Shown: positions 1 to 9,418, counted from the first letter of the stretch. The stretch: 64,000 nt of DNA from Deltaproteobacteria bacterium (GCA_020630875.1 JAHDIH010000002.1:124001-188000); one strand, 5' to 3'. Translations and numbers: made by a program. The notes: generated by a model not told the origin, from the letters alone.

Positions 1-305
1 ACTCCTCTTTATCACGTCGGTTATTATCCTTCATCCACAACTTTTCACACACACATGCACATTTCTTCCACACGTTATCCTAGCATTGCACACACCATAG
101 GTAGTGGTCTCAAAGTTCACACCCACGAAATATTGGTATTTTCTTGCTTGACGGGAGTCGTAAGAAAAATGCAAACTGATTTTGTTACCGGGGCGATTCA
201 GCCAGGGGGTAGCAGTCAACAAAAGGCTAGATCACAGGGTGGTACTATACTTTTGTATAGTATAGTTGCGCGAAAAAAATGGGTATTGGAGTCAGGAACG
301 AAACG
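1..305. other. intergenic region upstream of nrdJ
   Basis: No convincing gene is seen. The first ~90 bases are pyrimidine- and CA-rich on the plus strand and contain one near match to a DnaA box on the minus strand (TGTGGATGA, 8 of 9 to TGTGGATAA) and looser neighbours. A possible -35 (TTGACG, about 149-154) has no good -10 partner. A perfect 20-bp palindrome lies at 243-262, between the putative promoter and the nrdJ start, so this is most likely the nrdJ control region. Short open frames here have no ribosome binding site and no recognisable protein. Confidence 0.5.
243..262. promoter_or_regulatory. perfect 8-4-8 palindrome upstream of nrdJ (operator or hairpin)
   Basis: TACTATAC, a TTTT spacer and GTATAGTA form a perfect inverted repeat ending 43 bases before the preferred nrdJ start. 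The symmetry suits a dimeric repressor site; as RNA it would be a weak AU-rich hairpin. It does not match the NrdR box consensus I know (ACACWATATWTWGTGT-like), nor common LexA boxes, so the regulator is unnamed. Confidence 0.55.
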
Positions 306-3152
306 ATGGAACAAGTGGGTAAGAAAACAGTCAAAAAGGGCGGGGTAACAGTACCTCAAAGTAAGAAAACAAAGCGTGCGGGCTTATCGTTCGAGCGATA
401 TTTCAGCCGTGAAGGTGAGAAGCCGTTCGAAACCGTGGAATGGGAACTTCGTGACGCATCTATTACTAGAGCGGACGGTTCAAAAGTCTTTGAACAGAAG
501 GACGTAGAGTTTCCAAAATCGTGGAGCCAAACTGCAACCAACGTGGTCGTTCAAAAGTACTTCCGTGGCACGCTAGGAACTGAAGACAGAGAGTATTCGA
601 TCAAGCAAATGATCGGTCGCGTTGCTGACACCATCTACGGGTGGGGACGCAAAGACGGTTACTTCAAAACCAAACGAGATGCCGACGTATTCCATAGTGA
701 GCTGATTCATCTTCTTCTTCACCAAAAAATGGCATTTAACTCTCCGGTTTGGTTCAACGTCGGTGTGGAAGAGCATCCGCAATGCTCTGCTTGTTTTATC
801 AACTCCGTCGACGACTCGATGGATTCGATTCTCGGTTTGGCAAAAACAGAAGGTATGCTGTTCAAATACGGTTCCGGAACAGGTTCGAACCTCTCGAACA
901 TCCGTTCTTCTGCTGAAAACCTAAACGGTGGAGGAACTGCATCCGGACCTGTTTCATTCATGCGTGGTTTCGACTCATTCGCTGGTGCCATTAAATCTGG
1001 TGGTAAAACGCGTCGTGCCGCCAAGATGGTAATTCTTAACGTCGATCATCCAGACATCGAGACGTTTGTTAATTGCAAAGCAGACGAAGAGAAAAAAGCT
1101 TGGGCACTCATCGATGCTGGTTACGACGGTGGATTCAATATCGTTGGTGGCGCTTACGATTCGGTTGGTTATCAAAATGCGAATCACTCCGTGCGCGTTA
1201 CGGACGACTTTATGTTTGCAGTGGAAAATGGCAAAGAGTGGGAAACAAAAGCGGTTGTGGACGGCCGCACCGTCAATACCATTTCTGCAAAAGGCCTCTT
1301 TAGAGAAATAGCTGAAGCTGCTCATATCTGTGGCGACCCAGGAATTCAGTTTGATACAGCGATTAATGAGTGGCATCCGTGCATCAACACGGCTCGCATC
1401 AACTCTTCGAATCCTTGTTCTGAATACATGTTCCTCGATGATTCTGCTTGCAATCTAGCATCGTTGAACCTTCGCAAGTTCGTAAGAGAAGACAAAACCT
1501 TTGACGTCGAAGCTTATCGCTCTGCGGTACGGACGACGATTACGGCTATGGAAATCTTAGTGGATAACGCTAGTTATCCCACACCTAAAATCGAAAAGAA
1601 CTCCCATGACTTCAGACCACTAGGACTCGGTTACGCCAATCTTGGTTCGTTACTAATGAGCAAAGGTCTGCCGTACGATAGCGATGCAGGTCGTGCGTTT
1701 GCTGGTGCGCTTACCGCAGTACTCTGTGGAGAAGCATACAGAACTTCTGCTGAAATTTCGCGGGACTCGACGGGACCGTTCAATGGCTATGCCGTGAACG
1801 AACAACCAATGCTCAAAGTAATGCGTAAGCATCGTAACGCCGTAGAAGATATCGATAGCTCTTTGGTTCCCAATGAAATTGTTTCCGCAGCAAGAGATGC
1901 TTGGGATCAAGCCATCACTATCGGTACGGAAAGTGGCTTCCGAAATGGTCAAACAACAGTTTTAGCGCCTACGGGAACCATCGCTTTCCTCATGGACTGC
2001 GACACTACGGGGGTTGAGCCAGACATTGCGCTGATCAAGTACAAACGTCTGGTTGGCGGCGGAATGCTAAAAATCGTCAACAATACAGTCCCATTGGCGC
2101 TCTCTGAACTTGGCTACGATGAAAAACAAATCGAAGCCATCGTAGACTTTGTCGATAGCAACGAAACGATTGAAGGTGCGCCTGGTCTTAAAGACGAGCA
2201 CGTACCAGTATTCGATTGCGCGTTCCGATCTCCTAAAGGGGAACGCTCCATTCACTACATGGGACACATACGCATGATGGGCGCGGCTCAACCATTCTTA
2301 TCTGGCGCAATCTCTAAGACGGTCAACTTGCCGAAAGACTGCACCGTCAAAGACATCGAAGAAGCCTATATACAATCGTGGAAGTTGGGACTAAAAGCGG
2401 TCGCAGTTTATCGTGATGGCAGCAAACGTACCCAGCCACTTTCTACCAGCAAGGAGCAAGCGGTCTCTAAAGGGCAGTTAGCATCAACCGGCCTGGAGCT
2501 TACGCCAAAAGAAATTCAGCTTATTCAGTCGCTCCGTAAGGCTAACGATGGTCCAAGTGGTCCACCGCCAGCGGTTCGCTACAAACTTCCGTCAGAGCGT
2601 CGCTCGTTTACTCACAAATTCTCCATTGGTGGACACGAAGGTTACGTAACCGTTGGATTGTATGAAGATGGAAGCCCAGGCGAAATTTTCGTAAGAATGG
2701 CCAAAGAAGGCTCGGTTATCGCGGGCCTTATGGACTCATTTGCAACCTCGATCTCTATGGCGCTGCAACATGGGGTACCAATTCACATCCTCTGTGACAA
2801 ATTCCGCGGTACTCGCTTTGAGCCATCTGGATTCACAGGGAACCAACAAATTCCAATTGCCACATCGATCATGGATTACCTGTTCCGTTGGCTGCTACTT
2901 CGATTTCCAAATGTAGAAGACGACCAACCCAAAGCTACGGAGGCACAGCTCGATTTACCTGCCGTACCAGTAGTTGCCAAAGACCCTCTAGCAGTCGGGC
3001 AACAGTCCGGAATCGTTGTAGAAGCTAAGTCTACGGAGACTTGGGTTCGAGAGAGTGACGCACCGCCATGCCACGAATGTGGGACCCTCATGGTAAGAAA
3101 TGGTGCATGCCATAAGTGTTCAAACTGTGGCGCAACCAGTGGCTGTTCTTAA
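306..3152 (+). CDS. nrdJ: adenosylcobalamin-dependent (class II) ribonucleotide reductase
   Basis: This enzyme reduces ribonucleotides to deoxyribonucleotides using adenosylcobalamin as radical source, in the cytoplasm and without needing oxygen. The 948-aa product has the family order: an N-terminal barrel with a redox Cys in the SACFINSV motif (Cys163), NPCSE with the catalytic Cys371 and Glu373, the partner Cys in ACNLASLNL (Cys382), the C-terminal YRDGSKRTQPL signature, and a terminal Cys-rich zinc-ribbon-like tail (CHECG, CHKCSNCG) typical of NrdJ. I prefer ATG 306 over ATG 279 because AGGA lies 8 bases upstream of 306. A perfect palindrome and a likely promoter precede it, and a strong hairpin follows. 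It is monocistronic. It fits with the cobalamin-riboswitch uptake operon near 53-55 kb. Identification is secure; only the start is uncertain. Confidence 0.97.
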   Translation: MEQVGKKTVKKGGVTVPQSKKTKRAGLSFERYFSREGEKPFETVEWELRDASITRADGSKVFEQKDVEFPKSWSQTATNVVVQKYFRGTLGTEDREYSIKQMIGRVADTIYGWGRKDGYFKTKRDADVFHSELIHLLLHQKMAFNSPVWFNVGVEEHPQCSACFINSVDDSMDSILGLAKTEGMLFKYGSGTGSNLSNIRSSAENLNGGGTASGPVSFMRGFDSFAGAIKSGGKTRRAAKMVILNVDHPDIETFVNCKADEEKKAWALIDAGYDGGFNIVGGAYDSVGYQNANHSVRVTDDFMFAVENGKEWETKAVVDGRTVNTISAKGLFREIAEAAHICGDPGIQFDTAINEWHPCINTARINSSNPCSEYMFLDDSACNLASLNLRKFVREDKTFDVEAYRSAVRTTITAMEILVDNASYPTPKIEKNSHDFRPLGLGYANLGSLLMSKGLPYDSDAGRAFAGALTAVLCGEAYRTSAEISRDSTGPFNGYAVNEQPMLKVMRKHRNAVEDIDSSLVPNEIVSAARDAWDQAITIGTESGFRNGQTTVLAPTGTIAFLMDCDTTGVEPDIALIKYKRLVGGGMLKIVNNTVPLALSELGYDEKQIEAIVDFVDSNETIEGAPGLKDEHVPVFDCAFRSPKGERSIHYMGHIRMMGAAQPFLSGAISKTVNLPKDCTVKDIEEAYIQSWKLGLKAVAVYRDGSKRTQPLSTSKEQAVSKGQLASTGLELTPKEIQLIQSLRKANDGPSGPPPAVRYKLPSERRSFTHKFSIGGHEGYVTVGLYEDGSPGEIFVRMAKEGSVIAGLMDSFATSISMALQHGVPIHILCDKFRGTRFEPSGFTGNQQIPIATSIMDYLFRWLLLRFPNVEDDQPKATEAQLDLPAVPVVAKDPLAVGQQSGIVVEAKSTETWVRESDAPPCHECGTLMVRNGACHKCSNCGATSGCS

Positions 3153-3173
3153 CGAATAGTCGCACAAAACATA

Positions 3174-3218
3174 GACCCGGGCGCTCCCCCCCTTCTTGCG
3201 CCCGGGTCAACCCTTTTT
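3174..3218 (+). terminator. Rho-independent terminator of nrdJ
   Basis: GACCCGGGCGC (3174-3184) pairs perfectly with GCGCCCGGGTC (3198-3208) around a pyrimidine loop, followed after five bases by a TTTTT run. It sits just after the nrdJ stop codon. Confidence 0.8.
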
Positions 3219-3362
3219 CGGGCACCCGCGATAATGGACGATCCCAGCGTTATGCGAAACTTAGGTCACCGAGAGTCCCGGTGCTGATGGCGACCCATTA
3301 GATACGACGGTCGCATCTATGTTTTTGGTTTAGTCTTTTTTAGAAGAATTCGTGAGAGCAAT

Positions 3363-4061
3363 ATGAAAACTGCTGAGATTGTTAAGCTGCTAAAGGAGCA
3401 AGCAGACTCCGAAAAAATTTTATTTAAAGAAAAAAAGTTTGGCATCACATCCAATAATGCGTTGGGGATTTATCATAAAGATCTAAAAGTACTCGCCAAA
3501 AAGATTCCTAAAAGTGACGAGATAGCCATCGAACTTTTCGATACAGACATTTACGAGGCCAGATTGCTTTGTAGCAAACTTTATAATCCTAACAATCTAA
3601 GCGAAGAGCTTATGGACCAATGGGTGAGCACATTTGAGAACTGGGAAATTTGCGACTCGTTTTGCATGGGGCTGTTTGCCAAAAGTAGATATGCGGTACC
3701 AAAAGCAAACGAATGGTCGAAGAGAGAAAGAGAGTTCGAAAAAAGGGCAGGGTTCGTGATTATGGCTGCTTATTGCATGGCAGACAAAAACGCTCCTAAC
3801 GAAACCTTTGAACAATTCTTTCCTTCAATAGTTAGTGAATGCACCGAAGAAAGACTGTACGTAAAGAAGGCGGTAAATTGGGCGATTAGAAATATAGGAA
3901 AACGCAACGTGGATTTGCGGAGCAAAGCGATTTCAGTCTGCAAAGAAATGTTGGAGATAGGTGATAAGAGCGCCAAGTGGATAGCAACGAACGCACTAAA
4001 AGAGCTAACAGGTGCTAAGGTGCGAAGTTCAGATTATCCAAGAAAAATCTACAGAAAGTAG
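3363..4061 (+). CDS. AlkD-like DNA alkylation repair protein
   Basis: This is a 232-aa all-helical HEAT-like repeat protein of the DNA alkylation repair (AlkD) family. Known members are DNA glycosylases that excise bulky or cationic N3- and N7-alkylpurines without flipping the base. Family signatures visible are the NWEICDSFC segment (Trp and Asp at the conserved position), the FEKRAGFVIMA helix, and the VKKAVNWAIRNIGKRN repeat near the C-terminus. Length is normal. The ATG is preceded by GAGAG. It stands alone between the nrdJ terminator and a convergent lipoprotein gene, so no pathway partner is indicated; an alkyltransferase gene of related purpose lies at 30.9 kb. The family call is strong; glycosylase activity and substrate are inferred. 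Confidence 0.9.
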   Translation: MKTAEIVKLLKEQADSEKILFKEKKFGITSNNALGIYHKDLKVLAKKIPKSDEIAIELFDTDIYEARLLCSKLYNPNNLSEELMDQWVSTFENWEICDSFCMGLFAKSRYAVPKANEWSKREREFEKRAGFVIMAAYCMADKNAPNETFEQFFPSIVSECTEERLYVKKAVNWAIRNIGKRNVDLRSKAISVCKEMLEIGDKSAKWIATNALKELTGAKVRSSDYPRKIYRK

Positions 4062-4090
4062 CAGGCGCAAAAAAGTATCTCCTATATTAG

Positions 4091-5551
4091 TTACCAGTGT
4101 TTGTAGCCAAGTGTGAGGTGGATATTGCTACGTTGTGTTGTGGGAACAATTTGAGAAGAATCAACTTTGAGTCGCCTGAGATTTGGCAGTTGGCTAAGCC
4201 TCTCTAGAAAAGTCGGATTGGCTTTTACGCCGTTAATGTGAAGCTCTTCGATTCTAGATAGATGTTTGATCGCGTCACTAGTTAGCGTGATTTTTCCAAA
4301 TGAAAGAGTGAGCTTTCGCAACAGCGTCATTGAATCCAACGCGTCTAAGTTTGTTAAGTGAGATTGGTTTAGATCTAAAGATTCCAAAGACGTCATTTTT
4401 CGCAATATAGAAAACTGCGTATCAGTTGCATAGGACATGCTTAGATGACTTACTGTGGTTAAATCCGCAATGTCTTGGACTACATTGTCGGTAGTTCCTG
4501 CATCTAAAGTGATACTGCTGAGCTTCGATAGATTTTTGAGGAATGCGGTAGCTTCTTTATCAAAAGTAGGACGATGAAGCGACAAAGACTCAAGTTGAGT
4601 CAGTTTGCTTAGTTGTTTTGCCGTAGCGGAACTAATGTGACAACTCTGCAGTGATAAGTGGATCGTTTGAAGCCCCTCGGAGATTCTAACGCCATTTAGA
4701 ACGTCTTTGTTCTTGGGATCGGTGCAATTTACGCTAAGCGTACGTAGAGATGGCAGCGACAATAGCGCCTCGAGTTTTTTCCTATTTGGATCAAAAAGTC
4801 GGTACTCTAAAAAAGTCCCTTTCGGCAGCGTTGGAAGCAGTGCTGCGATGTCTTCGCGATCACCAAATTTCCTGATAACGGTCTTTTTGTTCGTTGCCAA
4901 GATGGGCATTGGCGACTTGATGGAGACGTTTAAGATGATGAGATTCAGCTTTGGCAGTCGGTTGAAGCAGTCCATGGCTACTTCGTTGAGCCGCGTGACG
5001 CCAAAGAATTCAACGGTTGTTAGCTGATTGGCTAGGCAGAAGTCTGTACGTTGAGTTTCATCACCACTCATGCGCAATTCACGTAGCTGGAGCAAATTGC
5101 GATTAGATAACTTGTTTGTTTCGAGAGAAAGGTAGTTGGTGGACTTCGGTAGCACGAAATCATAGAGGGTGGGTATCGAAAGGTATTTTGGGGAAATGAC
5201 ATGCAGGCATTCCATAGATTCTCGGCTCAAAGGTTCTGGAATGCTGTGGCCGGGAATAACCTCAAGCGACAAATTTAGCTTTAGATCTTTTATGGATTTG
5301 ATATTACAAAGGTCGGTAAAGAGAACTTTCAGAGACAAGTTCTTTCCAAAAATCCGTCGTGCACGTAATACGTCGTTCGTCGACGTCACCAAAACTTGCG
5401 GCGTATGGGGCGGCAACCAACTGCCGACTTCATCAGACCATACGAAGTCTGGTGTTGGATTAGGCACTTTGGGTTCTGCGCTTTTGGCGGTGAGTAGTGG
5501 ATACTGAGATGTAGTACAAGCCGTGACCAGAAGCAGAAAAAGGATACGCAT
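4091..5551 (-). CDS. leucine-rich-repeat lipoprotein
   Basis: This 486-aa product begins MRILFLLLVTAC, a short lipoprotein signal with the lipobox Cys at residue 12, so it is probably anchored in the outer or inner membrane. From about residue 130 to the end it shows irregular leucine-rich repeats of roughly 22-25 residues (segments such as LTQLESLSLHRPTF, LSKLSSITLDAGT, MTSLESLDLNQSHL). Such repeats form a curved solenoid used for protein binding; no enzymatic domain is visible. It lies downstream of the M16 peptidase gene in the same direction, but a terminator at 5640-5670 separates them. No specific function can be assigned. Confidence 0.8.
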   Translation of the reverse strand: MRILFLLLVTACTTSQYPLLTAKSAEPKVPNPTPDFVWSDEVGSWLPPHTPQVLVTSTNDVLRARRIFGKNLSLKVLFTDLCNIKSIKDLKLNLSLEVIPGHSIPEPLSRESMECLHVISPKYLSIPTLYDFVLPKSTNYLSLETNKLSNRNLLQLRELRMSGDETQRTDFCLANQLTTVEFFGVTRLNEVAMDCFNRLPKLNLIILNVSIKSPMPILATNKKTVIRKFGDREDIAALLPTLPKGTFLEYRLFDPNRKKLEALLSLPSLRTLSVNCTDPKNKDVLNGVRISEGLQTIHLSLQSCHISSATAKQLSKLTQLESLSLHRPTFDKEATAFLKNLSKLSSITLDAGTTDNVVQDIADLTTVSHLSMSYATDTQFSILRKMTSLESLDLNQSHLTNLDALDSMTLLRKLTLSFGKITLTSDAIKHLSRIEELHINGVKANPTFLERLSQLPNLRRLKVDSSQIVPTTQRSNIHLTLGYKHW

Positions 5552-5639
5552 GATTTACACCACGTCCCGCTTTCAAAAAAGAGCTAAAAATATCGGTAGT
5601 TTTTCATCTGGCCGACAGTTCGAACCATACCCCATAACC

Positions 5640-5670
5640 AAAAAAAAACGGCTCCCTTGAATGGGAGCCG
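5640..5670 (-). terminator. Rho-independent terminator of the M16 peptidase gene
   Basis: Read on the minus strand, an 8-bp perfect stem (CGGCTCCC with GGGAGCCG, 6-base loop) is followed by nine T residues (A-run 5640-5648 on the plus strand). It lies 22 bases after the M16 stop. Confidence 0.92.
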
Positions 5671-5692
5671 CTTCTTTGACTTTTGCTACGAC

Positions 5693-8431
5693 CTATTCGG
5701 GGTCGACGTATTTTACCGCGGTGATGCCTGCTGTCTTGAAAGCGTTTTCAAGAGCTTCCCGCCCGCCCATGAGAACAATCACTTCACGACTTGGATCAAG
5801 CTCTGTTTGGATTAAGTCTTGAACGGCACTAGGTTGAAGTGCAGAGGTCTCCTCCATCAGTTTTGAGTAATAGTCGTTAGCTAACCCATATTTGGATAGA
5901 AACGATAGTCGGCCCGCAACGTCTGCCGTAACGGTCGATTGGCCAAGAAGTCTTTGGATAAGCGTTCGTCGTACGCGAACGAAATCTTCATCAAGCCCTA
6001 CTCCTTGTCGCATCTCATCGAACCCTTTTCTAATCGCAATCAATGACTCACCAGCTCGTTTTGAGTCGATTGGTCCACCGATCATATAGTTAGACGGTCC
6101 AACGCTTGGCCTCCAGCCGCCGCCAATGCCATAGGAAGCTCCTAACTTCTCTCGTACGACTTTCACGCGCTCTCCTAGAATTCCAGCAAGTACTCTGCGT
6201 GCTGCATAGTTCTTGTCGATACCAGAAACTGCGGGATAGCCCATCGAGAACGTAATATTTGGTCCTTCTGGACCAACTACGCCAATGTAGCGCGCGCCAC
6301 TGGTAGCACTTCGCTTAGGCGAAACCGCTTTGTCGGTGTGACCTTTGCTCCAGCTACCAAACGTTGCGTTGATGATGCTCTTCGCTTGTTCTGGCTTGAA
6401 GTTTCCAGTGATGACAAGGGTGGCGTTAGATGCGGTGTAATGTTTTCGCTTGAAACTGGTTAGTGCATCACGATCGATTCTTCCTGCGGTTCCTTTGGTG
6501 GTGTTGCCAGTAGTGGCATAAGGATGGTCACCCAAAAGTGCCAATCTCATTTGTTTACGCATTTCAGTGTTGGCTCGATAACGCTTGCTCTTGTAAGAGT
6601 TGCTGACGCGTTTTCTCCAGCTTTCCACGGTACGTTGGTCGTATTCTCCCGCGGTGATTAGTCGTTCCATCCCTTTGACCATTACATCAAGGTAAAGGTT
6701 CAGCCCTTGGGCTGAGAACGTTGTGGTATCAGTGCCTGCGCCACCGCTCCATCGTATTCCTACTTGGTCCATTGGAGAACCTCCTAGGGACATGACTGGC
6801 CTTAGGAACCTGGCTGCTGAGCTGGCGAGTCCAGCTTTCTTAGGGGACTCATGCGCTGAGCCCACATTGAAAACAAGTTGCGAGCTAACAATTGGTAGTG
6901 TGTCGTAAGGCTTAAGGATCACCTTCATCCCGTTCTTCAATTGATACGTGAGAACTCCTGCGTTGTCATCCAGCGTTGCCGGGATGCCGCTGAGCTTTTG
7001 ATAGGCTTCTGCTGGGTCAACGTCTAAAGCACCTTTTGATTCATGAGTTTTTGTTTTGAATTTTAGTTTGGATCGCGAGTCTCCCTTTTTTCCACCAGCA
7101 GTTGCTTTAACGAAAACGAGGTTAGCGTTCTTCTTTTGGAAGTTCCGTTTCACCACGGACTTCATGTAGTCGCCGTCAAACGCGTCAATTTGTTTCATTT
7201 CTTTGATCAAGTAGGGCTCTTCAGAGTCCCATTTGATTTCGCTGTCGAACTGAGTTAGTTCGCCAAGTCTCACGGTTCGATCAGGTAAAGACTCCAATCC
7301 AGCAACAAACTGACCTTTTGAGCGTGCTTTAGATTCCGCAAGCATTGGACCACCAAATAGCTTTGGCGCTTCCTCTACTGCTTTCCAAATAAACTCTTCG
7401 GCCTTACCTCGGTCGCTATCTTTCTTTAGCTCGACTGAGATGACGAACATTGGTTGAAGTTGTCCACCTAAAACTCCTGGGCTGATGTTGTACGCAAAAT
7501 CCCACTTTTCTGCGAGTTGGGCGACCATAGAGAATACGGCAAACATTCCTTGCTGTACTGCTTTTCCTTCTTTTGTGTTGGTAGGAGGGAGCGCCCATAC
7601 GGCGTGAAGGCTGCTGCGTTCTGTCGCGAGTTCGTGCTCGTGCTTCTTTCTGGAAAGCTTAACTCTGGGAATCGTCCGCTTAGCGCCAACAGGTCGGTTT
7701 GGAATTTTCTTATAATATTTGTCTAGTAAAGCGGTGACTTCTTCAGTCGTCACGTTGCCTGCGACGATCAGCGTGGCGTTGGAGGGGACGTAGTATTTAT
7801 TCCAAAAATCGCAGACGTCATTAAAAGTGATGTTAGAAAGTTGCGCATCGTTTCCACCAATCATTTGTTCGTAGGGGTGATTTTTGGGGTACACCGAAGA
7901 CATGATGATTTGTGGAATTTGTCCTTCGGCTTCTCCTGTTCGAAGTCGAATTTCGTTTCGAACTACTTCACGCTCTCTCTCAAATTCCGACGCTGGGATG
8001 TTGGCGTCTTCGCAACGATAGAATAGGCGCATGGCTTCCATCTTCATGAACGTATCAAGGTTCGCTTTGATTCCTTGAGTCATGTAGTGCGTGGAGTCCC
8101 AGTTGGTAAACGCATTAAAGAAAGTTGCTAACTGTGGAAGAAACTGAAAAAGAGGCGCCGACTTTGGACCATCGGGTCTTAGTTGGAACATCATGTGTTC
8201 CACGAGATGTGCAAGTCCAGCTTTTCCTTCTGGATCATCTGCTGAACCTACGGAGTATCGTACGTCGACTTGGACGAGTTCCGTGTTGGTATCCGGGACC
8301 ACCATAACTTTGAGACCACTTGGATGGGTGGCTCGCAACTCGGCATACGAAAAGCTGTATTTTGGGATGCTTCGGGTGCACTGGGTCAGTGCCATCAAAG
8401 CGATGCATGATATCATTATACGTTTCATCAT
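5693..8431 (-). CDS. M16 family zinc metallopeptidase lipoprotein, two-domain
   Basis: This 912-aa protein has a lipoprotein signal (MALTQC, lipidated Cys18) and two tandem M16 (pitrilysin/insulinase-type) halves. The first half carries the inverted zinc motif HLVEH (His75, Glu78, His79) with a downstream Glu in REVVRNEIRLR as third ligand. The second half (from about residue 485) has the same fold signature, but AGLASSAARFL stands where HxxEH would be, so it is the usual non-catalytic partner half. Fused two-half M16 lipoproteins are common in Gram-negative bacteria and are thought to degrade peptides in the periplasm; the substrate here is unknown. A 7-bp inverted repeat lies upstream at 8489-8506, and a terminator follows. 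ATG at 8428 is an equally possible start. Confidence 0.93.
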   Translation of the reverse strand: MMKRIMISCIALMALTQCTRSIPKYSFSYAELRATHPSGLKVMVVPDTNTELVQVDVRYSVGSADDPEGKAGLAHLVEHMMFQLRPDGPKSAPLFQFLPQLATFFNAFTNWDSTHYMTQGIKANLDTFMKMEAMRLFYRCEDANIPASEFEREREVVRNEIRLRTGEAEGQIPQIIMSSVYPKNHPYEQMIGGNDAQLSNITFNDVCDFWNKYYVPSNATLIVAGNVTTEEVTALLDKYYKKIPNRPVGAKRTIPRVKLSRKKHEHELATERSSLHAVWALPPTNTKEGKAVQQGMFAVFSMVAQLAEKWDFAYNISPGVLGGQLQPMFVISVELKKDSDRGKAEEFIWKAVEEAPKLFGGPMLAESKARSKGQFVAGLESLPDRTVRLGELTQFDSEIKWDSEEPYLIKEMKQIDAFDGDYMKSVVKRNFQKKNANLVFVKATAGGKKGDSRSKLKFKTKTHESKGALDVDPAEAYQKLSGIPATLDDNAGVLTYQLKNGMKVILKPYDTLPIVSSQLVFNVGSAHESPKKAGLASSAARFLRPVMSLGGSPMDQVGIRWSGGAGTDTTTFSAQGLNLYLDVMVKGMERLITAGEYDQRTVESWRKRVSNSYKSKRYRANTEMRKQMRLALLGDHPYATTGNTTKGTAGRIDRDALTSFKRKHYTASNATLVITGNFKPEQAKSIINATFGSWSKGHTDKAVSPKRSATSGARYIGVVGPEGPNITFSMGYPAVSGIDKNYAARRVLAGILGERVKVVREKLGASYGIGGGWRPSVGPSNYMIGGPIDSKRAGESLIAIRKGFDEMRQGVGLDEDFVRVRRTLIQRLLGQSTVTADVAGRLSFLSKYGLANDYYSKLMEETSALQPSAVQDLIQTELDPSREVIVLMGGREALENAFKTAGITAVKYVDPE

Positions 8432-8488
8432 TCTTTTCCTTTTCGACCGCTAGGGTTCCCGGTCTGTCGAGGCCGAACAATGCAACAA

Positions 8489-8506
8489 CTTTCCAAAACT
8501 GGAAAG
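8489..8506. promoter_or_regulatory. inverted repeat upstream of the M16 gene
   Basis: CTTTCCA - AAAC - TGGAAAG forms a perfect 7-bp inverted repeat about 58 bases upstream of the M16 start codon. It could be an operator or a leader hairpin; no regulator is suggested by the sequence. The rest of the 8432-8626 gap shows nothing further. Confidence 0.35.
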
Positions 8507-8626
8507 CTCAAAATATGAAGCAAACGTATCTTTTTAGTGGCAAATTTGATTCACCGACTTGAGTAGAACAAGCGTTCTTTTAGGCGTGCAGGCTTCAGCG
8601 CTAAAAATCGATGGCCTGGGTTTCTG

Positions 8627-9418
8627 TTAGCGCTTGGCTAGACCTTGGTCTAAGGCTTCTTTGTAAGCTTGAACCGACGATTGGGCCGTCGTGGATACTG
8701 CGTCCAGATAAACCAGTTCCATTCTTTCTGAAGTTTCTGACTTAAGCGCTTCGTAATACCTTTGTCGGTCGATCGAGTGAATAATTGCCAGAGGCCAATC
8801 GTATCTGGCGAGAAAAAGATTAGACAAGATCCGACTGCAACGTCCGGTCTGTTTAGTCCACGGGAATACCCGCATCAATTTGAAGTGAGACTGGGCTGCG
8901 ATTGCAACAGGATGAGCTTCGGATTCCACTGCTGCATCCAACCATTCACCGAACTTTCGCATTTGATATACAAGTTTTTCTGGCGGGGCGATCGTATGAT
9001 AGTAGAGTCGGTGCAAAGGATTTTCCTTGCGATAGGAGCTTTGTCCTGACCCTGTTTCTGGTGAAAGAAACGTATGAATCTTTCTTACCGTTTCCAGTCT
9101 GATCGGTTGTTTAACGTCTGAAGCAATGTCCAGAGCATAGTGCAAACCATCGTAGTACGCCTTGATTGGGGCGTACGTTGGATTAGCAGCCGCAACGCGT
9201 ACGATTTCAGGATCAATGGCGGCCTTTATCTCAGAGTACGCAAGAACTTCCCCTTCGAGCGCCGCGTCGTGATGAATCAATGAAATTCTGAAACTTCGTT
9301 GCAATTCGTTGTGGAAAATATCCATAACTTTGTCACGTTCCGACAACCAGGTTTTGATGGCCGCATCGGTCTCTGTGTACCTCGTTTCGAGGTCTTCTTT
9401 ATCTTCTATGCGGTACAC
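8627..9418 (-). CDS. Fic-domain protein with degenerate active site
   Basis: This 263-aa protein has the helical framework of Fic (AMPylating) proteins: an LEGEV segment (Glu55-Gly56) resembling the inhibitory helix of class II Fic proteins, and a core AAQSHFKLMRVFPWTKQTGR where HPFx(D/E)GNGR is expected. The catalytic His is Phe185, the acidic Mg-binding residue is Lys189, and Gly-Asn is Gln-Thr; only Gly192-Arg193 and the following Arg196 are kept. The Ser/Thr of the inhibitory motif is Asp51. Standard Fic adenylyl transfer is therefore unlikely, and it may be a pseudoenzyme or use other chemistry. It is divergent from rsmH and has no antitoxin-like partner. The family call is fairly sure; the function is unknown. 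Confidence 0.8.
   Translation of the reverse strand: MYRIEDKEDLETRYTETDAAIKTWLSERDKVMDIFHNELQRSFRISLIHHDAALEGEVLAYSEIKAAIDPEIVRVAAANPTYAPIKAYYDGLHYALDIASDVKQPIRLETVRKIHTFLSPETGSGQSSYRKENPLHRLYYHTIAPPEKLVYQMRKFGEWLDAAVESEAHPVAIAAQSHFKLMRVFPWTKQTGRCSRILSNLFLARYDWPLAIIHSIDRQRYYEALKSETSERMELVYLDAVSTTAQSSVQAYKEALDQGLAKR

Noticed and set aside
196-215. AGCCAGGGGGTAGC resembling a cobalamin B12 box upstream of nrdJ
   Set aside because: The other riboswitch elements (GGTGAAA, GCCACT, GGGAAGG) are absent, so this is a chance match.
3219-3345. Several short hairpins and a T-rich stretch after the nrdJ terminator that hinted at a small RNA
   Set aside because: The stems are short and mismatched, and no promoter or tRNA-like fold is visible.
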